The position numbers and the translations under genes are program-made. DNA of 19,373 nucleotides from assembly GCA_027061425.1 (NCBI GenBank), contig JALSUN010000238.1:1-19373 (forward strand), written 5' to 3'. A model generated the notes under the pieces. The model was not told where the DNA came from, searched no databases, and saw nothing but the letters and a program-made list of their open reading frames with translations. This document shows, in pieces, positions 1-6,846 of this stretch; the stretch's first letter is position 1, and every line of letters starts with the position of its first letter. This DNA is from Helicobacteraceae bacterium. GTDB taxonomy: Bacteria; Campylobacterota; Campylobacteria; Campylobacterales; Sulfurimonadaceae.

Positions 1-341
1 GGGTAGACCAAAACGGTGGCAAACGTTCTAAGCACTCTATTAATGTTGAGACGATGCAGATGTTAGACTCTAAAGGTGACAACCAGAACTCTGGCGCACC
101 TGCAGGTGGCTACAATGCACCAACACAACAGCCTCAGAGTGGTGGATACGGACAGCCTCAACAGCAACAGCAGTCTCAAGCTTCGTCATACAATGCACCG
201 CAACAGCAGCAGACACAACAAGCACAGTATCAGCAGCCGTCATACCAACAGCCGCAGACACAGCAGCGTCCTGCTCCTCAGCAAAGCATGCCGGCAGACC
301 TTCCGTCTATCGATATTGATGAAGATGAGATTCCATTTTAG
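1..341 (+). CDS. ssb: Single-stranded DNA-binding protein, C-terminal part (5' truncated)
   Basis: The gene enters from before the window; its frame starts at base 3. The first visible residues (VDQNGGKRSKHSINVETMQM) match the end of the SSB OB-fold, which binds single-stranded DNA during replication, repair and recombination. A disordered linker follows that is very rich in Gln with Gly, Ser, Pro and Tyr (28 Gln in the last 95 residues). The protein ends in the acidic tip DIDEDEIPF, the conserved SSB tail that docks partner proteins. The next gene is rpsR, as in the usual rpsF-ssb-rpsR order of Campylobacterota and many other bacteria, so rpsF probably lies just outside. The CAA/CAG-rich linker is low-complexity DNA that could vary in length between strains (inference). 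Confidence 0.96.
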   Translation, partial: VDQNGGKRSKHSINVETMQMLDSKGDNQNSGAPAGGYNAPTQQPQSGGYGQPQQQQQSQASSYNAPQQQQTQQAQYQQPSYQQPQTQQRPAPQQSMPADLPSIDIDEDEIPF

Positions 342-370
342 AGAGTTCATTCTCTAAGTAAACAACACGG

Positions 371-401
371 ACAATACTCTCTTGCCAAAAGAGAGTATTG
401 T
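371..401. other. Perfect 13-bp hairpin between ssb and rpsR
   Basis: Bases 371-383 and 389-401 are exact reverse complements around a 5-nt loop (384-388). The following bases are not a T-run (TAATGAATTAAAATT), so it does not look like a simple plus-strand terminator. It sits 27 nt before the rpsR start and leaves the rpsR Shine-Dalgarno free. It may be an RNA processing or stability element, or an attenuator that tunes S18 relative to SSB. The structure is seen; the role is inferred. Confidence 0.6.
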
Positions 402-428
402 TAATGAATTAAAATTAAGGACCAAATT

Positions 429-692
429 ATGGCTGAAAGAAGAAAATACAAAAAACGTTATTGTAAATACTGTGAAGCAAAAGTTGACTTCATGGATTAC
501 AAAGATGCAGGTTCACTACGCTTTTCACTATCTGAGCGTTACAAGATCATGCCACGTCGCTTAACAGGTAACTGTAAACGTCACCAGGAAATGGTAACTA
601 TCGCTATTAAGCGTGCTCGTGCAGCAGCTATCATCCCTTACACTGTTACTCGTAAAGCGGTTATCAATAACCCTTTCGAAAACATTCGATAG
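429..692 (+). CDS. rpsR: 30S ribosomal protein S18, zinc-binding type
   Basis: This 87-aa protein is full length for bS18, which binds S6 and 16S rRNA in the platform of the small subunit. The core is clear: YKIMPRRLTGNCKRHQ followed by the basic IKRARAAAIIPY helix. It carries C12-x2-C15 and C49-x2-H52, the pattern of zinc-ribbon (C+) S18 copies; many bacteria lose these cysteines. The start at 429 has an AAGGA ribosome site at 417-421. It follows ssb by 87 nt with a strong hairpin between, so it is probably part of the same transcript. Confidence 0.98.
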   Translation: MAERRKYKKRYCKYCEAKVDFMDYKDAGSLRFSLSERYKIMPRRLTGNCKRHQEMVTIAIKRARAAAIIPYTVTRKAVINNPFENIR

Positions 693-703
693 ACCTTTCT
701 ACC

Positions 704-750
704 TGAAGTTTAGCCCCTAGTGGGCGATGCTTCACCCTCTTTACTTTTTT
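704..750 (+). terminator. Probable intrinsic terminator after rpsR
   Basis: The sequence after rpsR can fold as an interrupted stem: TGAAG at 704-708 pairs with CTTCA at 730-734, and GCCC at 713-716 pairs with GGGC at 722-725. A pyrimidine-rich, T-rich stretch follows, including TTTTTT at about 745-750. The T-run is offset from the stem by several bases, so confidence is moderate. It fits as the end of the ribosomal transcript. Confidence 0.45.
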
Positions 751-883
751 ACCCTCCCTCTTTTTTACCAACTTTTATTTTTTAATCTAATTTCTAGAGA
801 TTGTTTAATTTGTCTATTAGTATTGAAACCAGATTTAAAGTCTACTTTTACACATGAAAAACATCCATAAAATTTCACCAGCC

Positions 884-909
884 GTCATTCCTGCGTAGGC
901 AGGAATCTA
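884..909. repeat. dRS3-like palindromic repeat
   Basis: ATTCCTGC (887-894) and GCAGGAAT (899-906) are exact reverse complements around GTAG, within the context GTCATTCCTGCG...AGGAATCTA. This closely resembles the widespread GTCATTCCxGCG-type repeat and the neisserial dRS3 pattern ATTCCC-N8-GGGAAT, here with T/A in place of the inner C/G. Such elements are short dispersed palindromes. In Neisseria they serve as insertion sites for filamentous phage and other elements. I see one copy only in this window. Confidence 0.6.
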
Positions 910-982
910 CGAGTTTTTGAGGCTTTACTGTTTTTGTTTCTCTGTTAAAACTTCTTTTATAATTATGACTTTTTTCCATTTA

Positions 983-1016
983 CCCTTATTTTTTTGTCGA
1001 GTAGAAAAAGTAAGGG
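983..1016. repeat. Near-perfect 12-bp inverted repeat
   Basis: CCCTTATTTTTT (983-994) and AAAAAGTAAGGG (1005-1016) are reverse complements except for one position that would form a G-U pair in RNA, around a 10-nt loop. The function is unknown. It lies 115 nt upstream of the ankyrin gene and is not followed by a T-run on the plus strand. Confidence 0.45.
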
Positions 1017-1067
1017 AATCAAAATTAAGTTCAAACAATCTAAAAACAGATCAGCCGTAAAAGAAGA

Positions 1068-1092
1068 AGCTTGTAAAACAGCTTTACAAGCT
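1068..1092. other. Perfect 10-bp hairpin upstream of the ankyrin gene
   Basis: AGCTTGTAAA (1068-1077) and TTTACAAGCT (1083-1092) pair exactly around ACAGC. On the minus strand the stem is followed by TCTTCTTTT, so it could act as a weak terminator for leftward transcription. As DNA, it could instead be an operator just upstream of the ankyrin gene start at 1131. Neither role can be decided from sequence. Confidence 0.45.
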
Positions 1093-1130
1093 CCAAACAT
1101 TATGTTACTATAGTCATACAAGGAGCCAAA

Positions 1131-2519
1131 ATGCCTTTTATGGAACGCCTTCACAGTGCACTGATACTTAAAACACCTATGTACCACCCCAACGAAGCAC
1201 ACATTATAGAGCATACTCATGAACTCTTTTATGAAACGATCATACACCATAACACCGCACAGATGGTGCAGATGATCATAGAAGGTTTTGATGTTGATTT
1301 TCATGAATTGGGAAAGACACCACCACTTATTTTTGCTATAAAGTATAATCACCTCGAGATCATAGAGACCCTGTTGCTTTATGGTGCTGATGTCAATGTT
1401 CAAGATAAAGAGGGCAATACGCCACTGCATTTTGCCCTGCGTTTTGAGTATGTTGAACTGCTCAATACCCTTTTACGTTATGGCGCTGACACCCAAATAA
1501 AAAACCATGAAGGCAAGGCTGTAAGTGACTTAGCAACAGAAGAACAGAAGCTGTATATACACTCTATTACCTCTATGGTAGAGACAACCCCTCACAACCT
1601 CTTTGAGACAGTACGGGTGGGTGACTTGAACCGACTGGTACATAGTGTCAAGAACAGAGAACAACTCTTTCAAAAAAATGCTGATGGTCAGAGTATGTTG
1701 CATCTTGGTGTTTTAAGTAACAACATGAAAATCATTATCTACCTACTGAACAAGGGGCTTGATGTCGATGCTGAAGATGCAGAAGGTTTGACACCGCTTA
1801 TTATTGCTATGAGTCATCCCCGCCACTTGGATACAGCTATTTTACTGATAGACCGTCACGCGACGATAGAGCATATCTCAGACAAAGGACATAGCGCACT
1901 CAGTGTTGCCATACGCAACAACAACCCACAAGCAGCCATACTGCTTATTAAACGGGGTGCCAACATTAACATCTCTGACAATGCTCATACACCGCTTACC
2001 CTCACCCATGCAGCCCTACTTCAGTATCATGAAAATGTTGAGAGTTATAGAGAACTGGAGACCCTTCTACTTTCAAAAGGGGCAAAGGTTGATGTGCAAC
2101 TTAACTCTTTAAGTTGGACACCACTATGTACCACCGTTACTAAAGTAGAAAACAGAGAAAACACCCACCATATCAGACTCCTCATTCAGCTTGGAGCCGA
2201 TGTTAACCATAAAGACCTCAACCAGAGAACACCCCTTATGTTAGCAGCATCCATGGGACGAAAAAATGCTGTAGAGGTTCTGCTAAACAACTATGCATCA
2301 AGTCACCTCTTTGACAATTTTGGATGGAGTGCTTTAATGTTCGCTGTTTTCTACAACCATGCAGAGACGGTCACGTTTATGTTAGAGAGTGGTGTGGACC
2401 CCAACATCGTCTCTCCACAAGGACTTACTGCACTAAAGATTGCACAGGAGCATAAACGTGTGGCGATGGTAGAGATACTGTTAGGTTTTGGTGCTGTTGC
2501 CAGCAGCGAGGGGTCTTAA
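1131..2519 (+). CDS. Cytoplasmic ankyrin-repeat protein
   Basis: This 462-aa protein has no signal peptide or membrane segment. It consists largely of ankyrin repeats, with about nine or ten copies of the G-x-TPL...A...LL..GADVN pattern. Clear units lie near residues 60-92, 94-126, 183-215, 217-250, 252-284, 326-361, 364-396 and 397-430, in two blocks separated by a less regular stretch around 130-180. Ankyrin stacks are protein-binding scaffolds; the partner is unknown. The ATG at 1131 has AAGGAG at 1120-1125. The stop lies in a TTAA that also carries the stop of the opposing outer-membrane protein gene. It is a single plus-strand gene with no operon partner, so context gives no function. 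Conserved helix-turn-helix cores make a structural call safe; a biological role would be a guess. Confidence 0.9.
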   Translation: MPFMERLHSALILKTPMYHPNEAHIIEHTHELFYETIIHHNTAQMVQMIIEGFDVDFHELGKTPPLIFAIKYNHLEIIETLLLYGADVNVQDKEGNTPLHFALRFEYVELLNTLLRYGADTQIKNHEGKAVSDLATEEQKLYIHSITSMVETTPHNLFETVRVGDLNRLVHSVKNREQLFQKNADGQSMLHLGVLSNNMKIIIYLLNKGLDVDAEDAEGLTPLIIAMSHPRHLDTAILLIDRHATIEHISDKGHSALSVAIRNNNPQAAILLIKRGANINISDNAHTPLTLTHAALLQYHENVESYRELETLLLSKGAKVDVQLNSLSWTPLCTTVTKVENRENTHHIRLLIQLGADVNHKDLNQRTPLMLAASMGRKNAVEVLLNNYASSHLFDNFGWSALMFAVFYNHAETVTFMLESGVDPNIVSPQGLTALKIAQEHKRVAMVEILLGFGAVASSEGS

Positions 2520-3121
2520 AATTTGTACTGTATCCCTAAGTAAAGAGAGCCAAAGGTGTTGTCATAAGCACTTTTTCCTACCGCTTTCACTGCCGAACTT
2601 GAGTTAAAACGGCTCCAATCCCCTTCATAAGCCATTCTAAACCCTAGACCATGTAAAAAACGTGGTGTTAAAAGCAGACCTGCACCATAATGTAGGCTAA
2701 AAAATATTTCTTCAGAGTAGAGTGTATTTTCAGAAGGCTTTAGCCATAAACCACCACCTCCTAAAATCACAAAAGGTCTGAGTTGATTATGAACCAAGTC
2801 CGTACCGTAATTTAAAGCAATAGAGAAAGAGAGAGGCTCAAGTCGCTCTATCTGTTCACCATCTTTTCTAAACTCATAAATACCATAACTGGTAACAGAC
2901 CCTTCTAAGGTTATCTCATGGTCATACTTGTAACCCATATAGTACTTTAACGTACCACTGATGTCATCTTTTGAAGCACCAAAATCACTACTCAAACCGT
3001 TGTCATAATAGTGAGAGCCCCCACTACCCAAACCTATAAAAAAGCCTTCTCCATTGCGTCGTGCATCAAGACTTAATGGCAAAACTACTACTAAAAAAAA
3101 TGTTAAAAATATATGTTTCAT
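2516..3121 (-). CDS. Predicted outer-membrane beta-barrel protein
   Basis: The 201-aa product starts with a signal peptide (MKHIFLTFFLVVVLPLSLDA) followed by a mature region with features of a small OmpA/OmpW-like barrel: GFFIGLGSGG near the N-terminus, alternating aromatic and polar strands (LKYYMGYKYDHEITLEGSV, FSIALNYGTD, FFSLHYGAGLLL, FGSLYLGIQYKF) and a terminal Phe, the usual BAM recognition signal. The specific family is not recognised. The start has an AGAGGT ribosome site. It sits 38 nt after the M23 peptidase gene, with an extended -10 (TGCTATAGT, 3154-3146) in that gap, so it may be read both from the upstream operon and on its own. Confidence 0.82.
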   Translation of the reverse strand: MKHIFLTFFLVVVLPLSLDARRNGEGFFIGLGSGGSHYYDNGLSSDFGASKDDISGTLKYYMGYKYDHEITLEGSVTSYGIYEFRKDGEQIERLEPLSFSIALNYGTDLVHNQLRPFVILGGGGLWLKPSENTLYSEEIFFSLHYGAGLLLTPRFLHGLGFRMAYEGDWSRFNSSSAVKAVGKSAYDNTFGSLYLGIQYKF

Positions 3122-3145
3122 CTCTACCTCTTAAATTAAAACCGT

Positions 3146-3154
3146 ACTATAGCA
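3146..3154 (-). promoter_or_regulatory. Extended -10 promoter for the outer-membrane protein gene
   Basis: Read leftwards, 3154-3146 is TGCTATAGT, a TGn extended -10 with one mismatch to TATAAT. It would start transcription near 3139, leaving about an 18-nt leader that contains the AGAGGT ribosome site. No good -35 is visible, as is common in Campylobacterota. Confidence 0.45.
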
Positions 3155-3159
3155 CTTAT

Positions 3160-3978
3160 TCACTTCTGCTTTACAAAAAAGAGCCGTGGATCGACCATCG
3201 CACCGTTAAGAGAGACACCCCAATGAACATGTGGTCCTGTCACACGACCCGTTTGCCCCACTTCACCGATCTTTTGACCCCGTTTCACCATCTGCCCTTT
3301 TTTGACATCAAACTTGCTCATGTGACAGTACATACTCACCAAACCCAAACCATGATCGATAAAGATGACATTGCCGTTAAAGAAAAACTCACCCATCTCT
3401 ACGATTTTACCACCAAGTGGCGCCACAATAGGTGTTCCTACAGGAGCAGGCATATCTACACCACTATGAGGTCTGCGTGGCTTGTTGTTAAAGTAGCGTC
3501 GCTTGCCAAAGTCATCACTGATGTTGACATCAACAGGCTTGACCATAGAGAGTGTCTCAAACTTCTGTGGTGTAAAGAGAGCTAAGGCTGTATGTGAGCG
3601 TTTTTTTTCACTGTTGATACGTTTCATGTCCAGTTTGGTAGGGTTCACTTTACGCTTGTTTTTCAGTGTAATGTACTGCTTTTTATAGACTTTATCTTCA
3701 AGATAAAAAGTGTGGAATTGCTCTTTCTTAGCCTCTACAATACGCAGTTTATAAGGTGCTTTGGCTTTTTGACTGAGACCTATTCCTGCAACCACAACGT
3801 AGTGCCCTTTTTTCTCAGTATCCAAGACCATTAGCTGACGTTTGCCGTGATAAACCTTTGGCTTATGTGCAGTGTTAATCTCTTGAACAATAATACCTCC
3901 GGCAAAAGGGGCATTTTCAGGCAGAACGACCCCCATTAGTGAGAGAGATGATAAGAGCAGAAAAAAGAGTTTACGCAT
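3160..3978 (-). CDS. Secreted M23 (LytM-type) zinc metallopeptidase
   Basis: This 272-aa exported protein has an N-terminal signal peptide (about 1-20), a beta-rich region at roughly 25-135 and a C-terminal M23 domain at about 145-270. The zinc ligands are H171 and D175 (HSGVD) and H252, with catalytic H219 and H250 (GPHVHWGV), so it should be active. M23 enzymes cut peptide crosslinks or stems of peptidoglycan in the periplasm; relatives in Helicobacter and Campylobacter set cell shape. It is a single-domain copy, smaller than Csd3/Pgp3, so I do not assign a shape-gene name. Its start overlaps the end of the upstream dipeptidase gene by 8 nt, implying translational coupling. Confidence 0.93.
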   Translation of the reverse strand: MRKLFFLLLSSLSLMGVVLPENAPFAGGIIVQEINTAHKPKVYHGKRQLMVLDTEKKGHYVVVAGIGLSQKAKAPYKLRIVEAKKEQFHTFYLEDKVYKKQYITLKNKRKVNPTKLDMKRINSEKKRSHTALALFTPQKFETLSMVKPVDVNISDDFGKRRYFNNKPRRPHSGVDMPAPVGTPIVAPLGGKIVEMGEFFFNGNVIFIDHGLGLVSMYCHMSKFDVKKGQMVKRGQKIGEVGQTGRVTGPHVHWGVSLNGAMVDPRLFFVKQK

Positions 3979-5239
3979 GAAGATTCCTTACAATGTTTTG
4001 AAGTGTTGTATAGACCTTCTCTACAGAGGCCAGTTCGACCTGTTCTCTGTTGGAGTGGGGGTACATGATGTTGGGACCTATAGAGGCCATCAAAATATTT
4101 GGATGTTTCTCTTTAATGATGCCACACTCTAAACCCGCATGAATCGCACCATACTTCGCTTGTGGAAATAGCGCACAACTCTCTTCTAAGACCATGTCAG
4201 AAAAACTGTTCTCTTCTGGTTTCCATGGAGCATAAAAGCCCTCTGTATCAACACTAAAACCCTCTGTTTTAAAATAAGTGATAGTACGTTCTTGCAGAGT
4301 TACTAATGCCGTTTTATCCATAGAACGGGCACTTAACTGCACACGTATCTCATTTTTACTGCTCTCTATCAAAGCAAGATTAATACTGCTTTCTACGATG
4401 TTCAAGGTCTCATTTAAAGCACGTACCCCGCTCTCAAAACTTCCCAAGAGTCTAATGACACTGCAGCTTTCACCTAAGGTCTCAATATCTTTTTCACCCA
4501 AATAGAGCGCACCTTTGATATCTTCATAGACCTCCACACCAAAAACAATCTCCGCTTTTTTAGGGATGGAGTTGCGACGTTCACCACCATGAACTTCGAT
4601 GATATAACTCTCTTGTGCACACAGTTTTTGAAAGAGCAAAGTGATGGCATTAGGGATATTTTTATCGATGTCCACTCCAGAGTGCCCACCAGGAAGATCT
4701 TTAATCTCAAACGTGTACACATGAAGTTTTTTACGAACACTTGGCATCTTTTTAGTGGCGATAATATCAACACCACCCGCACACCCTATGGTCACGATAC
4801 CTTCTTCTTCTGAGTCAAGATTAAGAAGATAGGGTGTTTTCAGTGGAAGTTCCAAGCCTCTCGCACCCAAAAGTCCCACCTCCTCATCTGCTGTAAAGAG
4901 AAGGTCAACCTCCGCACCCTCTTGCATCAGAGAGAGCATCATCGCCATACCGATGCCATTGTCTGCGCCTAAGGTAGAGTTCTCTGCAGACAGCCACCCC
5001 TCTTTTTCTTGAAGTGTTAACGGGAAGTTTGCACCTATGCAGACCATGTCATAGTGTGACTGTAAAGTCACTTTGGCACCACTTTTGGTGGCTAAAATAT
5101 TACTGGCACTGTCTACACTCACCTCAAAGCCATAGCGTTTGGCCTCTGTAACGAGATGTATTTTCATCTCTTGGGATTCATAAGAGCAGTGGGGAATTTG
5201 ACAGAGTGTTTTGAAATGTTCTAAGACTGTGTTGGACAT
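3971..5239 (-). CDS. pepD: PepD-type aminoacyl-histidine (Xaa-His) dipeptidase, M20 family
   Basis: This cytoplasmic metallopeptidase hydrolyses dipeptides such as carnosine-like Xaa-His. The M20 metal set is complete (numbered from the start chosen here): H62 and D64 in SHYDMV, D93 in GADNGIG, E119-E120 in DEEVGLLG, D142 in NLDSEEEG, and H395 in YPHSNRE. The lid region carries the PepD-like DLPGGHSGVDI. At 422 aa it is shorter than E. coli PepD (485 aa). An upstream in-frame ATG at 5293 would add 18 residues and overlap cmoA by 49 nt. I prefer the Met at 5239, which starts MSNTVLEHFK, aligns with family N-termini and leaves a 5-nt gap after cmoA. The ribosome site there (GTGAG) is weak. The exact substrate is inferred. 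Confidence 0.9.
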   Translation of the reverse strand: MSNTVLEHFKTLCQIPHCSYESQEMKIHLVTEAKRYGFEVSVDSASNILATKSGAKVTLQSHYDMVCIGANFPLTLQEKEGWLSAENSTLGADNGIGMAMMLSLMQEGAEVDLLFTADEEVGLLGARGLELPLKTPYLLNLDSEEEGIVTIGCAGGVDIIATKKMPSVRKKLHVYTFEIKDLPGGHSGVDIDKNIPNAITLLFQKLCAQESYIIEVHGGERRNSIPKKAEIVFGVEVYEDIKGALYLGEKDIETLGESCSVIRLLGSFESGVRALNETLNIVESSINLALIESSKNEIRVQLSARSMDKTALVTLQERTITYFKTEGFSVDTEGFYAPWKPEENSFSDMVLEESCALFPQAKYGAIHAGLECGIIKEKHPNILMASIGPNIMYPHSNREQVELASVEKVYTTLQNIVRNLHA

Positions 5240-5244
5240 AAGAC

Positions 5245-5955
5245 TCACTTTATAGCTATAAATGTAGCAAAATTTGCCCATCTGAAAAGACATTCGCAGT
5301 GACTAAAGCCAGAGCGTTCTGCCATCTCGATATTTTCTGATTCTGTATAAGGGATGAGCACATTTTCTAAGGCCTCTCGCTTTTGAGCGATCTCATACTG
5401 TGAATACCCCTGAGACTGTTTGTAGTCATAGTAGCAGTCTATAAGCTCTTTGTTTAACTTAGAGTTAGCACTCACCACCTTTTCACTAAATATAAATGCT
5501 CCACCCTCTTTCATGGCGCTAGAGAGCTTTTTAATCAAGGTCTCTCGTTCTAAAGGCCGGATAAACTGCAGCGTATAGTTACTAATGATGACATCACAAG
5601 GGAGGTAGTCATAGGTTAAGATGTCCGCTTCTTCAACCTCAACCTTGGCGTTAAAAGCGATGATCTTCTTACGGGCTTGTTCAAGCATAGAAGGGGCGTT
5701 GTCAAGACCTATCAGTGTAGCATCGACCTCCAAGGTTCTCTCTATATTAAGGAGGGTTGATGCTGTTGAACACCCTAAGTCATAGACCACACCCCCTTCA
5801 CCAATATAATTTTTAGCAAAACGCTGGGTCAGGGACATTGCTTCTGCGTAAAAAGGTACCGAACGCTGCAACATGTCGTCAAACACGGCGGCAACCTCAG
5901 CGTCAAATTCAAACTGCTTCTCTATAGGTTTGTTAAATACTTCATCTTTTTTCAT
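5245..5955 (-). CDS. cmoA: Carboxy-S-adenosyl-L-methionine synthase
   Basis: This 236-aa class I methyltransferase-fold enzyme converts SAM and prephenate to carboxy-SAM, which CmoB uses to make 5-oxyacetyl uridine at tRNA wobble position 34. Diagnostic stretches are the N-terminal DEVFNKPIEKQFEFDAEVA, VFDDMLQRSVPFY, the SAM loop VYDLGCSTAS (57-66), NYTLQFI, and the C-terminal KREALENVLIPYTESEN and FRWANFATF. These follow the CmoA pattern closely, and the length is normal. CmoB is not in the window. The gene starts 9 nt after the Nudix gene and is followed at 5 nt by pepD, so it is an internal operon gene. Its ribosome site is poor (AGGGT, about 10 nt upstream), consistent with coupled translation. 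Confidence 0.96.
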   Translation of the reverse strand: MKKDEVFNKPIEKQFEFDAEVAAVFDDMLQRSVPFYAEAMSLTQRFAKNYIGEGGVVYDLGCSTASTLLNIERTLEVDATLIGLDNAPSMLEQARKKIIAFNAKVEVEEADILTYDYLPCDVIISNYTLQFIRPLERETLIKKLSSAMKEGGAFIFSEKVVSANSKLNKELIDCYYDYKQSQGYSQYEIAQKREALENVLIPYTESENIEMAERSGFSHCECLFRWANFATFIAIK

Positions 5956-5964
5956 AAGCGTATT

Positions 5965-6378
5965 TTACCCTAAGCTTTTGAGATAGTCTTCAACAATTGT
6001 TCTATGGTCAAATGCATATACTTCATTTAAAAGATCTGCTCTTGCAATGACTCTACAACTCTTAGCATCATCCCCCGCCACAGGCATCGCTTCTGCACGG
6101 CAGACATAGACTGCCGAAACGGTGTGAAACCGCGGATCACGCTTAGGGTCGGAATAGATACCCAACAAAGAGGTGATTTCAACATCGAGACCAATCTCCT
6201 CACGCATCTCCCGTACGGCACATGTTTCAATGCGCTCACCTATATCCATAAAACCACCCGGAAGTGCCGTACCATAAGGTGGGTTGAGACGCTCTATAAG
6301 AACAACACCCTGCAACACATCTTCTATATAAATCTCTACAATACCATCAGCCGTAATAAAAGGGGTCTCTATAGACAT
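5965..6378 (-). CDS. Nudix hydrolase
   Basis: This 137-aa protein has an intact Nudix box from G42 to L64: G-x5-E48-x7-R56-E57-x2-E60-E61-x-G63, the Mg-binding loop that hydrolyses nucleoside diphosphates linked to another group. The preceding PPYGTALPGGF and the following SDPKRDPRFHTV resemble ADP-ribose pyrophosphatase and related sanitising enzymes, but the substrate cannot be fixed from sequence. The ATG immediately follows the TAA of the DsrE-like gene (TAAATG, no spacer), and its stop is 9 nt before cmoA, so it depends on upstream translation. Cytoplasmic; no signal peptide. Confidence 0.93.
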   Translation of the reverse strand: MSIETPFITADGIVEIYIEDVLQGVVLIERLNPPYGTALPGGFMDIGERIETCAVREMREEIGLDVEITSLLGIYSDPKRDPRFHTVSAVYVCRAEAMPVAGDDAKSCRVIARADLLNEVYAFDHRTIVEDYLKSLG

Positions 6379-6846
6379 TTAGTGCACCGGCATATAGGCA
6401 TAACCTCGGTTTTGCCACTGCACAAGATAGACAGACTTAGAGCGTTTCGCTTCTACAAAACCATAAAGTGTCTCCTCTTTAATCTTATGCGCTTTCATAC
6501 CCACACTACACATCGTAAACACCACCCCATACTTTTTATGGAGTTTCTCTAAAAGTGGCTCGAGTCTCTTTTGCGCCCGTGCCACTTTGAGTTTGCCACT
6601 GTAAGGTGAATTTTTAAGATCTTTAACAAAATATTTATAAGACTTTCCAGAGATGACTACAGCAATTTTGTACTCCGTTTTACGCTCTTGTGCATCTGCC
6701 ATAAGACTCTCCACACTACCAATAAGCCTTTTTTCAAGTACCGCAGCATCACCTGTTGAAACATCGTAGACCACTTTTTGAACCTCAGCATGCAGCAGAC
6801 CTGTCGCAAACAGTAACCCCAAGAACAGTGACATTAAAAACTTCAT
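6379..6846 (-). CDS. Exported DsrE-like protein
   Basis: The 155-aa product has a signal peptide (MKFLMSLFLGLLFATGLLHA), then one DsrE/DsrF-type domain with the typical VVYDVSTGD opening, YKIAVVISGKSYKYFVKD strand-helix, a single cysteine C113 in FTMCSVGMKAHKI and the ending VQWQNRGYAYMPVH. DsrE-fold proteins such as TusD/DsrE pass sulfur through this cysteine. Single-domain periplasmic versions are common in sulfur-metabolising bacteria, but their role is largely unknown. The ribosome site AAGGAG is excellent. The start overlaps the stop of the small upstream gene by 4 nt (ATGA). Sulfur carriage is an inference from the fold and the cysteine. Confidence 0.85.
   Translation of the reverse strand: MKFLMSLFLGLLFATGLLHAEVQKVVYDVSTGDAAVLEKRLIGSVESLMADAQERKTEYKIAVVISGKSYKYFVKDLKNSPYSGKLKVARAQKRLEPLLEKLHKKYGVVFTMCSVGMKAHKIKEETLYGFVEAKRSKSVYLVQWQNRGYAYMPVH

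Larger units (their letters stand above)
751..1119. other. Gene-free AT-rich stretch
   Basis: Bases 693-1130 hold no believable gene on either strand. The contents are the rpsR terminator, a dRS3-like palindrome (884-909), a T/A-rich inverted repeat (983-1016), a 10-bp perfect hairpin (1068-1092) and the ribosome site of the ankyrin gene. The remainder is low-GC pyrimidine-rich sequence in which I recognise nothing. A minus-strand open frame that begins here and runs under the ankyrin gene lacks any family resemblance. Confidence 0.6.

Noticed and set aside
54..341. Start of ssb at base 54
   Set aside because: The same frame is open to base 3 and encodes conserved SSB residues before this Met, so it is internal.
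963..1430. 155-codon minus-strand frame starting in the ankyrin gene and running into the spacer
   Set aside because: Antisense to well-supported ankyrin coding sequence, no ribosome site context or family resemblance, and Cys/Ile/Tyr-rich composition typical of a chance frame.
3061..3585. 174-codon plus-strand frame opposite the outer-membrane protein and M23 genes
   Set aside because: It runs antisense to conserved M23 catalytic motifs; no recognisable domain.
4474..4782. 102-codon minus-strand frame inside the dipeptidase gene
   Set aside because: Out-of-frame shadow of pepD; the M20 frame is intact with all metal ligands, so no frameshift is needed.
5240..5293. Upstream in-frame start for pepD adding 18 residues
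   Set aside because: It would overlap cmoA by 49 nt and adds a hydrophobic-aromatic tail not expected for this cytoplasmic family; the Met at 5239 fits operon spacing.
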